Of a DNA stretch of 64,000 nucleotides, positions 48,801-57,564 are shown one piece after another. The notes beneath the pieces were generated by a model. The model saw only the letters and a program-made list of their open reading frames with translations, was not told the origin of the DNA and made no database searches. Numbering within the stretch: position 1 is the first letter of the stretch; every line of letters starts with the position of its first letter. The position numbers and the translations under genes were made by a program. This DNA is from Halomicrobium zhouii (GTDB lineage: Archaea; Halobacteriota; Halobacteria; Halobacteriales; Haloarculaceae): assembly GCF_900114435.1 (NCBI RefSeq), contig NZ_FOZK01000002.1, forward strand, positions 62,001 to 126,000, in the 5' to 3' direction.

Positions 48801-49517
48801 TCAGGACAGGTCCCGGTCTCGCACGGCCGCGAGCAGGGCCGCCAGTGCCTCGCTCGCGTCGTCCAGTAGCCGTTCGCCCCGCTCGGCGCTCGCCTCGCGC
48901 GGGTCGCCGACGGTCCCGTTCTCGCTGAACTCGTCGCTGTCGTAGGCCAGGTTGACGCCGGACACCCACTCGCCCCAGCCGTCGGCTGCGCCCTCGGCCG
49001 CCTCGTCGAGACGGTCTTCGCGGACGAGGTCGGCGTCGAGGTGCTGGACCAGGCTGGTCTCCTCCGGGCCGCCGTGGCCCATGTCCGGTGCGTCGACCGA
49101 ATCGAACCAGGTGAAGGGGACGGCGTACGCGTCGTCGGTGCGCGAGATGGTAGCGCAGACCTCCCGCAGTGGATCGACGTTGCCGCCGTGGCCGTTGACG
49201 ACCACGACGCGGTCCCAGCCGTGATGGGCCAGGCTCTGGACCGTCTCGCGTACGTTCGCGCGGAAGGTGTCCGGGGAGACCCACAGCGTCCCGGCGAAGC
49301 GACGGTGTTCCTCGGCGACGCCCACCGGAATGGTCGGCGCGACGACGACCTCGCCGTCGAAGGCCGTTGCACCGGCGTCCGCGACGGCCGCGGCGGTGAG
49401 GGCGTCGGTTCCCAGCGGCGCGTGGGGGCCGTGCTGTTCGGTGCTGCCGACCGGCAAGATGGCGAGGTCGGTGTCGACCGACGCGGCGTCGGTCCACGTG
49501 GCCTCCGAGAGGTGCAT
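48801..49517 (-). CDS. Creatininase family amidohydrolase (ArfB-like)
   Basis: A 238-aa protein of the creatininase fold. Metal-binding motifs are visible: PVGSTEQHGPHAPLGTD (Glu, His, Asp), VVVNGHGGN and MGHGGPEETS (His, Glu). In archaea such proteins include ArfB, the formamide hydrolase of the riboflavin/F420 pathway (2-amino-5-formylamino-6-ribosylamino-pyrimidinone phosphate deformylase). The exact member is not settled here. The ATG at 49517 is on the minus strand, convergent with the DUF5790 gene. Confidence 0.8.
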   Translation of the reverse strand: MHLSEATWTDAASVDTDLAILPVGSTEQHGPHAPLGTDALTAAAVADAGATAFDGEVVVAPTIPVGVAEEHRRFAGTLWVSPDTFRANVRETVQSLAHHGWDRVVVVNGHGGNVDPLREVCATISRTDDAYAVPFTWFDSVDAPDMGHGGPEETSLVQHLDADLVREDRLDEAAEGAADGWGEWVSGVNLAYDSDEFSENGTVGDPREASAERGERLLDDASEALAALLAAVRDRDLS

Positions 49518-49635
49518 GGCGGGGAAATTGTCGCCCGGGGCTACAAGGGTATCGGACGCTCGGGCGCCACTGGGCCGAACAGCCGTGTTCGTTCCCGCTG
49601 GCGATGCGAGGACGCGGACGGGAGTGGTCTGGAAC

Positions 49636-50160
49636 TCAGACGATGGAGTCCGGGCGCGTCATGAAGTAGTTGAAGACGGCGCCGAGGCTGAGCCCGTAGA
49701 AGACGTGGGCGAGGAACGTCAGGATCACGTACGCCACGAGCGTGAGCCCGGACTGGCCGGTGTAGAACGCGAGCACGAACCCGGTCCAGATGGCGGCGCC
49801 GAAGAAGGCGCCCTTGACCGGGTCCGACTCCCCGGGGAGGTACTCCTTGAGCGAGGCGAACAGGAGCGGCCAGGGGATCATCCCGCCGAGCAGGAAGAGG
49901 AAGAAGCCGAACAGCACCCCCGGGACGTATCCCTCGAGGCCGATCATGCGCGTCAGGAGGGCGAAGGAGTCGGTGTCGAAGGCCCCGATGGACGCGGCGA
50001 TCAACAGCCCCACGGTGAGCGCGGCAGTCCCGGCGAGGCCGCCCGCGGCCCCGACGATGCCGTCGCCGAGGATGCCGATCAGCGTGTCGAACTCCTGGTC
50101 GTCCTCGGTGACGTCGTCGACGTGGGACGGGTCGTCGACGTGCGAAGTATTGTCTACCAT
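49636..50160 (-). CDS. DUF6789-like membrane protein
   Basis: A 174-aa protein starting MVDNTSHVDDPSHVDDVTED, with an acidic start and about four membrane helices (GIVGAAGGLAGTAALTVGLLI; VPGVLFGFFLFLLGGMIP; GAFFGAAIWTGFVLAFYTG; LVAYVILTFLAHVFYGL). The last helix and FNYFMTRPD resemble the haloarchaeal DUF6789 family found near terminal oxidases. Function is unknown. The ATG at 50160 is preferred over an upstream in-frame start that reaches into the next promoter. Confidence 0.65.
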   Translation of the reverse strand: MVDNTSHVDDPSHVDDVTEDDQEFDTLIGILGDGIVGAAGGLAGTAALTVGLLIAASIGAFDTDSFALLTRMIGLEGYVPGVLFGFFLFLLGGMIPWPLLFASLKEYLPGESDPVKGAFFGAAIWTGFVLAFYTGQSGLTLVAYVILTFLAHVFYGLSLGAVFNYFMTRPDSIV

Positions 50161-50380
50161 GGGTCGTTGTAACGTGGCAGTGGATAAAAAGGTTCCCGCG
50201 AGCGGCCGATGGGCCGGATTAGAGAGCGGTCCGGACGGGAACTGTGAACGTACCGTCTGTTCTCTATCTGGGACGAGTGACGAAATACCGGGGTAATCTG
50301 TCCAGGAGTGAGACGTTGTGTTCCTTTTACCCATTGATCGATTACAAACGTTTCGTAGCTGGGCGCCGGAATGAACAGGG

Positions 50381-50390
50381 GTTTAAGGAT
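50381..50390 (+). promoter_or_regulatory. TATA box for the amino-acid ABC operon
   Basis: GTTTAAGGAT lies 21-30 nt upstream of the ATG at 50411, so the operon transcript is probably leaderless or nearly so. Confidence 0.55.
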
Positions 50391-50410
50391 TTGCTGGCCC
50401 GAGGCTGTGT

Positions 50411-51244
50411 ATGGACCGACGTTCGTACATCAAGTCTGTCGGCGGTACCGCAGTGGCACTCTCAGTCGCGGGTTGTACCGGCGACGGTGGCGGCGACGAG
50501 GCGACGGAGACGGACGACGAGACAGAGGCCGGGTCGCCGGCGGAATCCGAGACGGCCACCGAGGCCGTCACGACTGTCACGCCGGGGACGGCGCCGGGCT
50601 TCCCACCGTTCGAGATGAAAGAGGGCGGCGAACTCGTCGGGTTCGACGTCGACCTCCTGTCGGCGGTCGTCGCGGCGGCCGAGGGGTACGAACTCGGCGA
50701 GTGGCAGGAGTTCGACTTCGACTCGCTCACGCCGGCGCTCACGGGGAACAACATCGACGTCATCGCGGCGGCGATGACCATCAACGACGAGCGCGACGAG
50801 ACCATCGACTTCAGCGACCCGTACTACAACGCGGACCAGGCCGTCCTCGTCCGCGCCGACGGCGAGTTCAACCCGAGCGAACTCGGCGACCTCGCCGGCA
50901 ACATGGTCGGCGCCCAGTCGGGGACCACCGGCGAGACCATCGCCAAGGAGAACGTCGAGAGCGCGAACTACAACACCTACGACAGCTACGTGTTCGCGGT
51001 GCAGGACCTCCAGAACGGCAACATCGACGCCGTCGTCCTGGACGTCCCCGTCGCGCGGACGTTCGCAGACCAGCGCCCGGTCGAGATCGCGTTCGTCGAG
51101 GAGACCGGCGAGCGCTACGGGTTCGGCGTCCGCGAGGGCGACAGCGAGCTCCAGTCGGCGCTGAACGAGGGGCTCTCGGCCGTCCGGGACTCCGGCGAGT
51201 ACGAGGAGATCCGCAACGAGTGGTTCGGCTCGTCGGACGAGTGA
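50411..51244 (+). CDS. Polar amino-acid ABC transporter solute-binding lipoprotein
   Basis: A 277-aa protein starting MDRRSYIKSVGGTAVALSVAGC, with lipobox Cys at about residue 22, then an acidic linker. The mature domain has the SBP_bac_3 pattern: TAPGFPPFEMKEGGELVGFDVDLLSAVV, FDFDSLTPALTGNNIDVIAAAMTI, ETIDFSDPYYNADQAVLV, VGAQSGTTGE and NGNIDAVVLD. The family binds glutamine, glutamate, arginine, histidine or cystine. It leads a four-gene operon with two permeases and an ATPase. Confidence 0.92.
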   Translation: MDRRSYIKSVGGTAVALSVAGCTGDGGGDEATETDDETEAGSPAESETATEAVTTVTPGTAPGFPPFEMKEGGELVGFDVDLLSAVVAAAEGYELGEWQEFDFDSLTPALTGNNIDVIAAAMTINDERDETIDFSDPYYNADQAVLVRADGEFNPSELGDLAGNMVGAQSGTTGETIAKENVESANYNTYDSYVFAVQDLQNGNIDAVVLDVPVARTFADQRPVEIAFVEETGERYGFGVREGDSELQSALNEGLSAVRDSGEYEEIRNEWFGSSDE

Positions 51245-51247
51245 TCG

Positions 51248-51964
51248 ATGCCGTGCCCAGTACCGGTCCCGGGCGGACTCTCCGCGGACTGGCAGTACGT
51301 GCTGGAGAACGCGTGTTACCTCGGTGACGGGCTGGCGGTCACGATAGAGCTGACGGTCGTCAGCCTCCTCGTCGGCTTCGCCGCGGGGCTCCCGGCCGGC
51401 GTCGTCGAGGTGTACGGCCACCGGTCCGACAGTCGCCCGGTCCGCTGGGCGTCCGGTCTCGTCCGGAACGCGGGCGTCGTCCTCCGCGGCACCCCCATCG
51501 TCGTCATCATCATGCTCGCGTACTTCGCCGCCGGCATCTCGCCGGCGTTCCTCGCGGCGACGGTCTCGCTCGGGTTCCGTAGCGCCGCCTACCAGGCCCA
51601 GATCTTCCGGGGCGCCATCGAGAGCGTGGACCGGGGCCAGATGGAGGCCGCCCGCGCCGTCGGCCTCTCGAAGCTCCAGTCCATCCGGCACGTCGTACTC
51701 CCGCAGGCGCTCCGGCGGAGCGTCCCGGGCTTCCAGAACGAGGTCACCATCGTGCTCAAAGACACGTCGATCGCCTTCGCTATCGGGCTCGCCGAACTGC
51801 TGACGAACAGCTACGACCTCTTCCAGTCCATCGGCCACACGACGGCCATCTTCGAGGTCATCCTCTTCGTCAGCGGCCTCTACTTCGTCCTCACGTTCTC
51901 GGCGAACCGGGCGCTCGAAGCGCTCAACGACGCCGTCGCGATCCCGGGAGGTGAACGCGGATGA
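51248..51964 (+). CDS. Amino-acid ABC transporter permease (first)
   Basis: A 238-aa HisM/GlnP-type permease. Hydrophobic segments include AVTIELTVVSLLVGFAAGLP and GVVLRGTPIVVIIMLAYFAAG, and the ATPase-contact EAA loop (MEAARAVGLSKLQSIRHVVLPQALR) is present, with ESVDRGQ preceding it. It starts 3 nt after the solute-binding gene and overlaps the ATPase start (ATGA at 51961). Confidence 0.92.
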   Translation: MPCPVPVPGGLSADWQYVLENACYLGDGLAVTIELTVVSLLVGFAAGLPAGVVEVYGHRSDSRPVRWASGLVRNAGVVLRGTPIVVIIMLAYFAAGISPAFLAATVSLGFRSAAYQAQIFRGAIESVDRGQMEAARAVGLSKLQSIRHVVLPQALRRSVPGFQNEVTIVLKDTSIAFAIGLAELLTNSYDLFQSIGHTTAIFEVILFVSGLYFVLTFSANRALEALNDAVAIPGGERG

Positions 51965-52713
51965 GCGACGACGCCCTGCTCCGGGTCACGGACCTCCACA
52001 AGCGCTTTGGCGACGAGGAGGTGCTGAAGGGCGTCTCCTTCGAGATGGCGCCACAGGACGTCCAGGTGCTCATCGGCCCCTCCGGATCCGGGAAGTCGAC
52101 GCTCCTGCGGTGTGTCAACCGCCTCACCGACTACGAGCAGGGCGAAATCGTCCTCGACGGGACGCCCACCAGCGAGATGGACGAGAACGACCTGCGCCGG
52201 CAGGTCGGGATGGTGTTCCAGGACTTCAATCTGTTCGCCCACCGCACGGCGAAGGGGAACGTCACGCTGGGCCTCCGGCAGGTGCTCGGGCTGTCGAAGG
52301 AGGAGGCCGACTCGCGCGCGATGGCCCAGCTCGAACAGGTCGGCCTCGCCGACCAGGCAGATTCCTATCCCGCGGAACTGTCCGGGGGCCAGCAGCAACG
52401 GGTCGGCATCGCCCGCGCGCTCGCGATGGACCCGAAGCTGTTGCTGTTCGACGAGCCGACGTCGGCGCTCGACCCGGAACTCATCGGCGAGGTGCTGGGC
52501 GTCATGCGCGACCTCGCCGACGAGGGGATGACGATGCTGTGTGTCACCCACGAGATGGGGTTCGCCCGGCAGGCAGCGACGGACATCATGTTCCTCGACG
52601 GCGGCACCATCGTCGAACACGGGCCGCCCGACAAACTGTTCGAGGACCCTGAACGCGAACGCACCGGCCAGTTCCTCGAACGCCTGACCAGCCTCCACGG
52701 GGACGATGGCTGA
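51961..52713 (+). CDS. Amino-acid ABC transporter ATP-binding protein
   Basis: A 250-aa GlnQ/HisP-type ATPase. Walker A IGPSGSGKST, Q loop VFQDFNLFAHRTAKGN, signature LSGGQQQR, Walker B LLLFDEPTSALDPELIGEV and switch VTHEMGFARQ are all present. The coding start overlaps the first permease and the end overlaps the second by eight nt, so the four genes are probably one transcript. Confidence 0.95.
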   Translation: MSDDALLRVTDLHKRFGDEEVLKGVSFEMAPQDVQVLIGPSGSGKSTLLRCVNRLTDYEQGEIVLDGTPTSEMDENDLRRQVGMVFQDFNLFAHRTAKGNVTLGLRQVLGLSKEEADSRAMAQLEQVGLADQADSYPAELSGGQQQRVGIARALAMDPKLLLFDEPTSALDPELIGEVLGVMRDLADEGMTMLCVTHEMGFARQAATDIMFLDGGTIVEHGPPDKLFEDPERERTGQFLERLTSLHGDDG

Positions 52714-53662
52714 ATCGACGGCGGGCGGTTCGATGGCCGACCGGGCTCGCCTGCGCGTCGGGACGCGGAGCCGGCGCTCGCTCGCGAAGTTCGTCGTCGG
52801 CGTCGCGTTCTGGGCCTGGGTCGTCCTCCGGTGGCTCAACGACTGGGCGGGCGGCCTCGTCGTCCCACGCCAGCAGCCGTTCGTCCCGCCGTCGCTGTTC
52901 ACGGGCCTCGCGAACGCCGTCCCGGACGTCGTCCCGTTCGTCGCCGGCGCGCTCCGGTCGGTCGCCTTCGCCGTCGAGTTCCTGCCGGCGCTCGTGGACG
53001 CCTTCTGGCTGACCATCGTCCTGACCGGCGTCGCCACCGTTCTGGGGTTCTTCATCGCCGTCCCGCTCGCCGGCGCGCGCGTCTACGGCCGCCTCAGTGC
53101 GTGGCTGGCGCTGGGCTACGTGGAACTGTTCCGTGGGACGCCACTGCTCGCCCAGCTGTTCGTCCTCTACTACGGGCTCCCGTGGCTGCCCGCGTTCTTC
53201 CGCGAGCTTCCGTTGGTCGGCGCCGGGTTCGTCCCGGGACAGGCGGTCTTCGTCGCTATCCTCGGGTTCACACTCAACAGCGCGGCCTACCAGGCCGAGT
53301 ACATCCGCGGCGCCGTCGAGAGCGTCGACCCCGGACAGCTCCTGGCCGCCCGCTCGGTCGGTCTCTCCCGGATCCAGGGGATCCGGTTCGTCGTCTTCCC
53401 GCAGGCGCTCCGGTACGCCATCCCCGGCTGGACGAACGAGCTCGTCTACCTCATCAAGTACTCCTCGCTCGCGGCGTTCATCACGGTGCCCGAACTGTTC
53501 CAGGCGGCCCAGGGCATCGCTTCGACGAACTACCGCTACACGGCGCTGTTCGTCCTCTCCGGCCTGCTCTACCTCGCCCTCGTCGTCACGGCCACCACCC
53601 TGATGGAGTACGTCGGCGACGTCGTCTCGGTCCCCGGCGTCAGCGGGACCGGGAGTCGATAG
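52706..53662 (+). CDS. Amino-acid ABC transporter permease (second)
   Basis: A 318-aa permease, longer than the first by about 80 residues at the N terminus (AGGSMADRARLRVGTRSRR and FVVGVAFWAWVVLRWLND), with FWLTIVLTGVATVLGFFIAVP, the segment VELFRGTPLLAQLFVLYYG and the EAA loop AARSVGLSRIQGIRFVVFPQALRYA. The start ATG at 52706 lies inside the ATPase coding region. Operons of this type often have two permeases that pair as a heterodimer; here the ATPase gene lies between them. Confidence 0.9.
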   Translation: MAESTAGGSMADRARLRVGTRSRRSLAKFVVGVAFWAWVVLRWLNDWAGGLVVPRQQPFVPPSLFTGLANAVPDVVPFVAGALRSVAFAVEFLPALVDAFWLTIVLTGVATVLGFFIAVPLAGARVYGRLSAWLALGYVELFRGTPLLAQLFVLYYGLPWLPAFFRELPLVGAGFVPGQAVFVAILGFTLNSAAYQAEYIRGAVESVDPGQLLAARSVGLSRIQGIRFVVFPQALRYAIPGWTNELVYLIKYSSLAAFITVPELFQAAQGIASTNYRYTALFVLSGLLYLALVVTATTLMEYVGDVVSVPGVSGTGSR

Positions 53663-53736
53663 GCTCCGCCTCTCGACGGTGACCGTCGTACCCGAACTCA
53701 CGCTATCGAACCCTCGCGCTATCGAAGCGAGCGGCC

Positions 53737-54138
53737 TCAGTACCGGGGAACGGGGGTCGAAAAGGGGTCGTCGTTCGCGGTACGAGTGAGAGAGAGTTCG
53801 ACGCCCGTCTCCCCGTCAACCGAGAGGGCGACGTCGACGACGCGGCAGGTGTACGTGCGCACGTGACTCCCGGACCCACGGAAGCGAAGTTCCTCTTCGA
53901 GGAGGCCGGCGTCGACGAGCAGCTCGACCTTCCGGTAGGCAGTCGATTGCGCGATGTCGTGGTCGTCGACGATCTCGGTGACGGTCAGCGCGCCGTCGCT
54001 GGTCGCCGCCAGGATCGTTCGGCAGTCTCCGTCCTCCAGCGCTTCGAGGAGCGACCCGATCTCGGCGTCCTCGGTCAGCGCGGTGGTTTCGGTCTGGTCC
54101 CGGCTCGCCTCGATTCCAACTAGCTGCGACTGGCTCAT
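53737..54138 (-). CDS. Winged-helix HTH transcriptional regulator
   Basis: A 133-aa regulator. An ArsR-like winged helix is seen from about residue 25 to 100: LLEALEDGDCRTILAATSDGALTVTEIVDDHDIAQSTAYRKVELLVDAGLLEEE, then the wing FRGSGSHVRTYTCRV. The C-terminal part (SVDGETGVELSLTR) ends VPRY. It is typical of small haloarchaeal regulators, with unknown signal. It converges on the permease gene, and the HTH-10 gene follows on the same strand about 107 nt upstream. Confidence 0.8.
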   Translation of the reverse strand: MSQSQLVGIEASRDQTETTALTEDAEIGSLLEALEDGDCRTILAATSDGALTVTEIVDDHDIAQSTAYRKVELLVDAGLLEEELRFRGSGSHVRTYTCRVVDVALSVDGETGVELSLTRTANDDPFSTPVPRY

Positions 54139-54244
54139 GTATCGAGGAAGGCGGCCGGGACACAGGGTTCGATAGCCCAGCTATCGTGGGTGGTTTATAT
54201 GGGGGTGGCAATTTGCCGTTGGCGGTGGCGGGGAACCGGCGCCG

Positions 54245-54889
54245 TCAGGACCCCGCTTCGAGGACGTCCTGCAAGAGTTTGGACTGGGCGGCGAGCAGGT
54301 GTTCGGTGACGGTCGAGGGGGTGACGTCGAACTCCGCGGCGACGTCGGTGGCGTTGGCGGCCCGCGGTCGCTCGAAGTAGCCCATCTCGTAGGCGGTCCG
54401 GAGCACCTCCAGCTGTCGATCGGTGAGTTTCGCCCGGTCGACGAACACGGTGTCGCGAGCGGTGCCGCCGGTGGGCGCCCGGACGAGACGCTGGATGTCG
54501 ACGGCCGGAAAGCGGTCGCGGAACTCGCCGACGATGGTCTGGAGCCGGTCGAAGTCGGGGGCGTGAAAGACGAGTTCGAGTTCCCCGTCACTGGCGAAGT
54601 AGCGGGAGACGGGCACCCCGTACTCACCGAGACAGCCGCAGGGACAGTCCGTGTCGTGGGGAATTCGGTAGAGGTGGCGGTCGGCGTAGGCGAAGACGGG
54701 ATCGTGGTCGTAGTCGTCCGGTACCGCGTCGCCGGCGACGAGAAACTCGGTGAACGCCCCCTCGGCAGTGGCCGGCCCGGCGGTCGTGGACACGTCCTTG
54801 ATGACGGTGCCGGCGGCCGCCGACAGGTCGGCGATGGGGCACGCGGACGGCGTCTCGAACGCGACGGTCACGCGAATCCCGGCTGGCAT
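54245..54889 (-). CDS. HTH-10 (bacterio-opsin activator-like) regulator
   Basis: A 214-aa protein of the Bat/HTH-10 group. It starts MPAGIRVTVAFETPSACPIADL, has a Cys-rich central segment (DCPCGCLGEYGVP), and ends with the characteristic HTH_10 domain: KLTDRQLEVLRTAYEMGYFERPRAANATDVAAEFDVTPSTVTEHLLAAQSKLL. The cysteines could sense redox state or bind metal; this is inference. ATG 54889 is preferred over a GTG 27 nt upstream. The 16-bp tandem repeat at 54939-54986 lies just upstream. Confidence 0.85.
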   Translation of the reverse strand: MPAGIRVTVAFETPSACPIADLSAAAGTVIKDVSTTAGPATAEGAFTEFLVAGDAVPDDYDHDPVFAYADRHLYRIPHDTDCPCGCLGEYGVPVSRYFASDGELELVFHAPDFDRLQTIVGEFRDRFPAVDIQRLVRAPTGGTARDTVFVDRAKLTDRQLEVLRTAYEMGYFERPRAANATDVAAEFDVTPSTVTEHLLAAQSKLLQDVLEAGS

Positions 54890-54938
54890 TCGTCCGTTGG
54901 TATCCGGCGTCGTCACTTCAGTCTGCGGGTCTGTGGCT

Positions 54939-54986
54939 GAGTCGGTGAGTGGCCGAGTCGGTGAGTGGCCGAGTCGGTGAGTGGCC
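54939..54986. repeat. Three 16-bp tandem repeats upstream of the HTH-10 gene
   Basis: Three perfect copies of GAGTCGGTGAGTGGCC lie side by side, with a partial fourth to about 54993, 50-97 nt upstream of the ATG at 54889. They could be a regulator binding array or slippage. They lie between two convergent-spaced genes, 50 nt after the end of the PNPOx-fold gene. Confidence 0.6.
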
Positions 54987-55043
54987 GAGTCGGGGAGCGG
55001 GTGGCCCGGCGGGCACGCTCACCTGGGCGTCACCGGTCGCGCG

Positions 55044-55496
55044 TCACTGGTCGCGGTCGAGTTCGATCCGGCGACCGCTGATCGTCTCGGGCCGGAGGAC
55101 GTAGAGCTGGATGTCGAGGTCCTTCCTGGCGTCGCCCCAGATCTCGAACAGCGGTCGCTTCGCGTCGCCGTACTGTTCGACGTGTTCGGGCGTTATCTCG
55201 TCGCGAGCGATCGGGTCGAGAACGCCGCTGACCACCACGCTCCGGTACGTCCGCCCCGCCTCCTCGTAGACGACGAGACGGACGGTCGGCGACCCGGAGA
55301 GGAACTCGCGTTTCTTGCTGTCCGGAGTCGAGACGAGTCGCATGTAGAACTGCCGCTCGTCGGCGTCGTAGCCGTAGGAAATCGGGATCGCGTAGGGGTC
55401 GTCGTCGCTGGCGAGCGACAGCACACCGGTCTCGTGACGGCTCAGAAGGGCGTCCGTCTCCTCCCGCGTCATCTCCGTCTCTTGCTCCAGACCCAT
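55044..55496 (-). CDS. Pyridoxamine 5'-phosphate oxidase-fold protein
   Basis: A 150-aa split-barrel FMN-binding-like protein. It shows TREETDALLSRHETGVLSLASDDDPYAIPISYGYD, RQFYMRLVST and TVRLVVYEEAGRTYRSVVVSGVL, the fold of the PNPOx-like family (heme oxygenase or flavin reductase-like). Substrate is unknown. The ATG at 55496 is preferred over an upstream in-frame frame start. Confidence 0.78.
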   Translation of the reverse strand: MGLEQETEMTREETDALLSRHETGVLSLASDDDPYAIPISYGYDADERQFYMRLVSTPDSKKREFLSGSPTVRLVVYEEAGRTYRSVVVSGVLDPIARDEITPEHVEQYGDAKRPLFEIWGDARKDLDIQLYVLRPETISGRRIELDRDQ

Positions 55497-55627
55497 TGTC
55501 GGTACGTCGGCTATGTACGTCGGAACTTTATGGTTGCCTATATCTGCCGGGTCCACTGGGAAGCGGGAGAAAACGGCCGACGCGACCGGCTCGACGTCGT
55601 CCGGCGGGGCTGGCCCGGAACAGGGAC

Positions 55628-55690
55628 GGCCTCGTCACGAACCAGTCGGGGAGAGGGGCCTCGTCACGAACCAGTCGGGGAGGGAGGCCT
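55628..55690 (-). repeat. 30-bp tandem repeats at the 3' end of the zinc-ribbon gene
   Basis: Two 30-bp-period copies containing GGCCTCGTCACGAACCAGTC (+ strand) at 55628 and 55658 precede, in coordinates, the gene's own end, which carries GGCCTCGTCAC at 55686 over its stop. In gene direction the gene end is therefore followed by two diverged copies of the region around its stop codon. It is another example of a gene-end echo, though without the inverted copy. Confidence 0.65.
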
Positions 55691-55692
55691 CG

Positions 55693-55857
55693 TCACTGGT
55701 CGGCCGACGGTTCCACACGTGTGAACGCGTCGGTGGAGACCGGTGCACTACAGACCACACAGCCGTTCGCGACGAGCGCGTCCCGCATGGAGGGGTTTAC
55801 CTCCATGGACTCCTCGCAGTCCGGGCACACGAAGACGTACTCTTCACTGGCGCTCAT
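55693..55857 (-). CDS. Zinc-ribbon microprotein (DUF7560-like)
   Basis: A 54-aa protein. It begins MSASEEYVFVCPDCEESMEV, followed by NPSMRDALVANGCVVCSAPVS, giving two CxxC pairs. This is the pattern of the haloarchaeal DUF7560 zinc-ribbon microproteins (PxCxxxLxVxxxMRDALxxxGCxxCGAxV). Function is unknown. Its stop lies within the tandem-repeat region downstream. Confidence 0.8.
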   Translation of the reverse strand: MSASEEYVFVCPDCEESMEVNPSMRDALVANGCVVCSAPVSTDAFTRVEPSADQ

Positions 55858-56060
55858 CTCTAGGTAGGGCTATGTCCTCCACGGGTAAATGAAACCCCAC
55901 TGTTTCCCAGACCCCGGGAGTGCTCGGACCGGTTACTGTGCTGCCGCACGTTCCTGACAGCCTGTCAGCGCGAACGAGCCAGCGGACGCTGTTCGTGTTG
56001 GGGCACGTCGCTGGCCGAGATGCCGGCGCCTTCCTAATATGGCCTATTATTACTATTACG

Positions 56061-56070
56061 ATTAATATTT
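56061..56070 (+). promoter_or_regulatory. TATA box for the zinc-ribbon/glutamate dehydrogenase operon
   Basis: ATTAATATTT within a wider AT-rich stretch (56042-56072) lies about 30 nt before the ATG at 56096, the best AT-rich promoter in this part of the window. Confidence 0.6.
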
Positions 56071-56095
56071 ACCCCTGGGGACTCGAGAGTGAACT

Positions 56096-56251
56096 ATGCC
56101 CCACGGGCAAGACATCGAAGGCGACACCTCGAACTACTCGTCGAAGTACGAATGCCTGCAGTGCGGAAATATCGTCGAAGCCCAGACCCACCCGGGGACG
56201 TGCTCGAAGTGCGGCGGCGACTTCCAGAACCGGGCGAAGTCGCTCGAATAA
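56096..56251 (+). CDS. Rubrerythrin-like zinc-ribbon microprotein (DUF7129-like)
   Basis: A 51-aa protein beginning [29 protein letters not shown], then [21 protein letters not shown]. Two CxxC pairs form a rubredoxin-type knuckle as at the C terminus of rubrerythrin. This is the haloarchaeal DUF7129-type rubrerythrin-like protein. It lies 17 nt upstream of gdhB and shares its promoter, so the two are probably co-transcribed. The role is unknown. Confidence 0.8.
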   Translation: MPHGQDIEGDTSNYSSKYECLQCGNIVEAQTHPGTCSKCGGDFQNRAKSLE

Positions 56252-56268
56252 CCACTCTTTCTTCCACA

Positions 56269-57564
56269 ATGTCGGGAGAGTCCACAGCGACAGGAGACGG
56301 TGCTGCCCCCGCCGTAGAATCGCCCCCGGAGACCGCCCTCGACACCGCCCGCCACCAGCTCAAACAGGCCGCCTCCCACGTCGACGTCGACCCGAACATC
56401 GTCGAACGGCTCACCTACCCCGCCGCGGTCCACGAGGTGACTGTCCCGCTGAAACGCGACGACGGCACCGTCGAGATGCTACAGGCGTTTCGCGCCCAGC
56501 ACGACAGCGTCCGCGGTCCCTACAAGGGCGGGCTCCGCTATCACCCCCATGTCGGCCGCGAGGAGTGCATCGGCCTGGCGATGTGGATGACCTGGAAGTG
56601 CGCCGTCGTCGACATCCCCTTCGGTGGCGCGAAGGGCGGCGTCGTCGTCAACCCGAAGGAGCTGAGCGACGACGAGACGGAGCGTCTGACTCGCCGGTTC
56701 ACCAACGAAATCCGCAACGTCATCGGGCCGATGACCGACATCCCGGCGCCGGACATGGGCACCGACGCCCAGACGATGGCGTGGATCATGGACGCCTACA
56801 GCGTCCAGGAGGCCGAGACCATCCCCGGCGTCGTCACCGGGAAGCCGCCCGTCATCGGCGGGAGCAAGGGACGCGAAGAGGCGCCCGGCCGGAGCGTCGC
56901 CATCGTCAGCCGGGAGTTGCTGGCGTACTCCGACTACCCCATCGAGGACACGACCGTCGCCGTCCAGGGCTTCGGCAGCGTCGGCGCCAACGCCGCCCGC
57001 CTGCTCGACGAGTGGGGCGCCACCGTCGTCGCCGTAAGCGACGTCAACGGCGCCGCCTACGACCCCGACGGCCTCGACACCCACGCCATCCCGTCCCACG
57101 ACGAGGAGCCGGAGGCCGTCACGAAATACGCCGACGAGACCATCGGCAGCGGGGAGATCCTGGAACTCGACGTCGACCTCCTCGTCCCGGCCGCCATCGG
57201 GAACGTCATCACCGAGGACAACGCACGGGACGTCCGTGCCGACATGGTCGTCGAGGGCGCCAACGGCCCGACGACGTTCGTCGCCGACTCCATCCTGACC
57301 GAGCGGGAGATCACGGTCGTACCCGACATCCTCGCCAACGCGGGCGGCGTGACGGTGAGTTACTTCGAGTGGCTCCAGGACATCAACCGTCGCTCGTGGT
57401 CGCGTGACCGGGTCAACGAGGAGCTCGAAGCCGAGATGATCGCCGCCTGGGACGCCGTCCGGAGCGAGGTCGAGGAACGCGACGTGACGTGGCGCGAGGC
57501 GGCGTACATCGTCGCCCTCTCCCGCATCGCGGCCGCCCACGAGTGCCGCGGCCTCTGGCCCTGA
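56269..57564 (+). CDS. gdhB: Glutamate dehydrogenase
   Basis: A 431-aa NAD(P)-dependent glutamate dehydrogenase that interconverts glutamate with 2-oxoglutarate and ammonia. Family motifs are [13 protein letters not shown] (glutamate site), [17 protein letters not shown] (catalytic Lys), [39 protein letters not shown] (Rossmann fold) and EGANGPTT. Typical hexameric size. The ATG at 56269 follows a 17-nt gap after the zinc-ribbon microprotein. The N-terminal 30 residues are acidic and Ala-rich. The gene number (gdhA/B) is by family resemblance only. Confidence 0.95.
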   Translation: MSGESTATGDGAAPAVESPPETALDTARHQLKQAASHVDVDPNIVERLTYPAAVHEVTVPLKRDDGTVEMLQAFRAQHDSVRGPYKGGLRYHPHVGREECIGLAMWMTWKCAVVDIPFGGAKGGVVVNPKELSDDETERLTRRFTNEIRNVIGPMTDIPAPDMGTDAQTMAWIMDAYSVQEAETIPGVVTGKPPVIGGSKGREEAPGRSVAIVSRELLAYSDYPIEDTTVAVQGFGSVGANAARLLDEWGATVVAVSDVNGAAYDPDGLDTHAIPSHDEEPEAVTKYADETIGSGEILELDVDLLVPAAIGNVITEDNARDVRADMVVEGANGPTTFVADSILTEREITVVPDILANAGGVTVSYFEWLQDINRRSWSRDRVNEELEAEMIAAWDAVRSEVEERDVTWREAAYIVALSRIAAAHECRGLWP

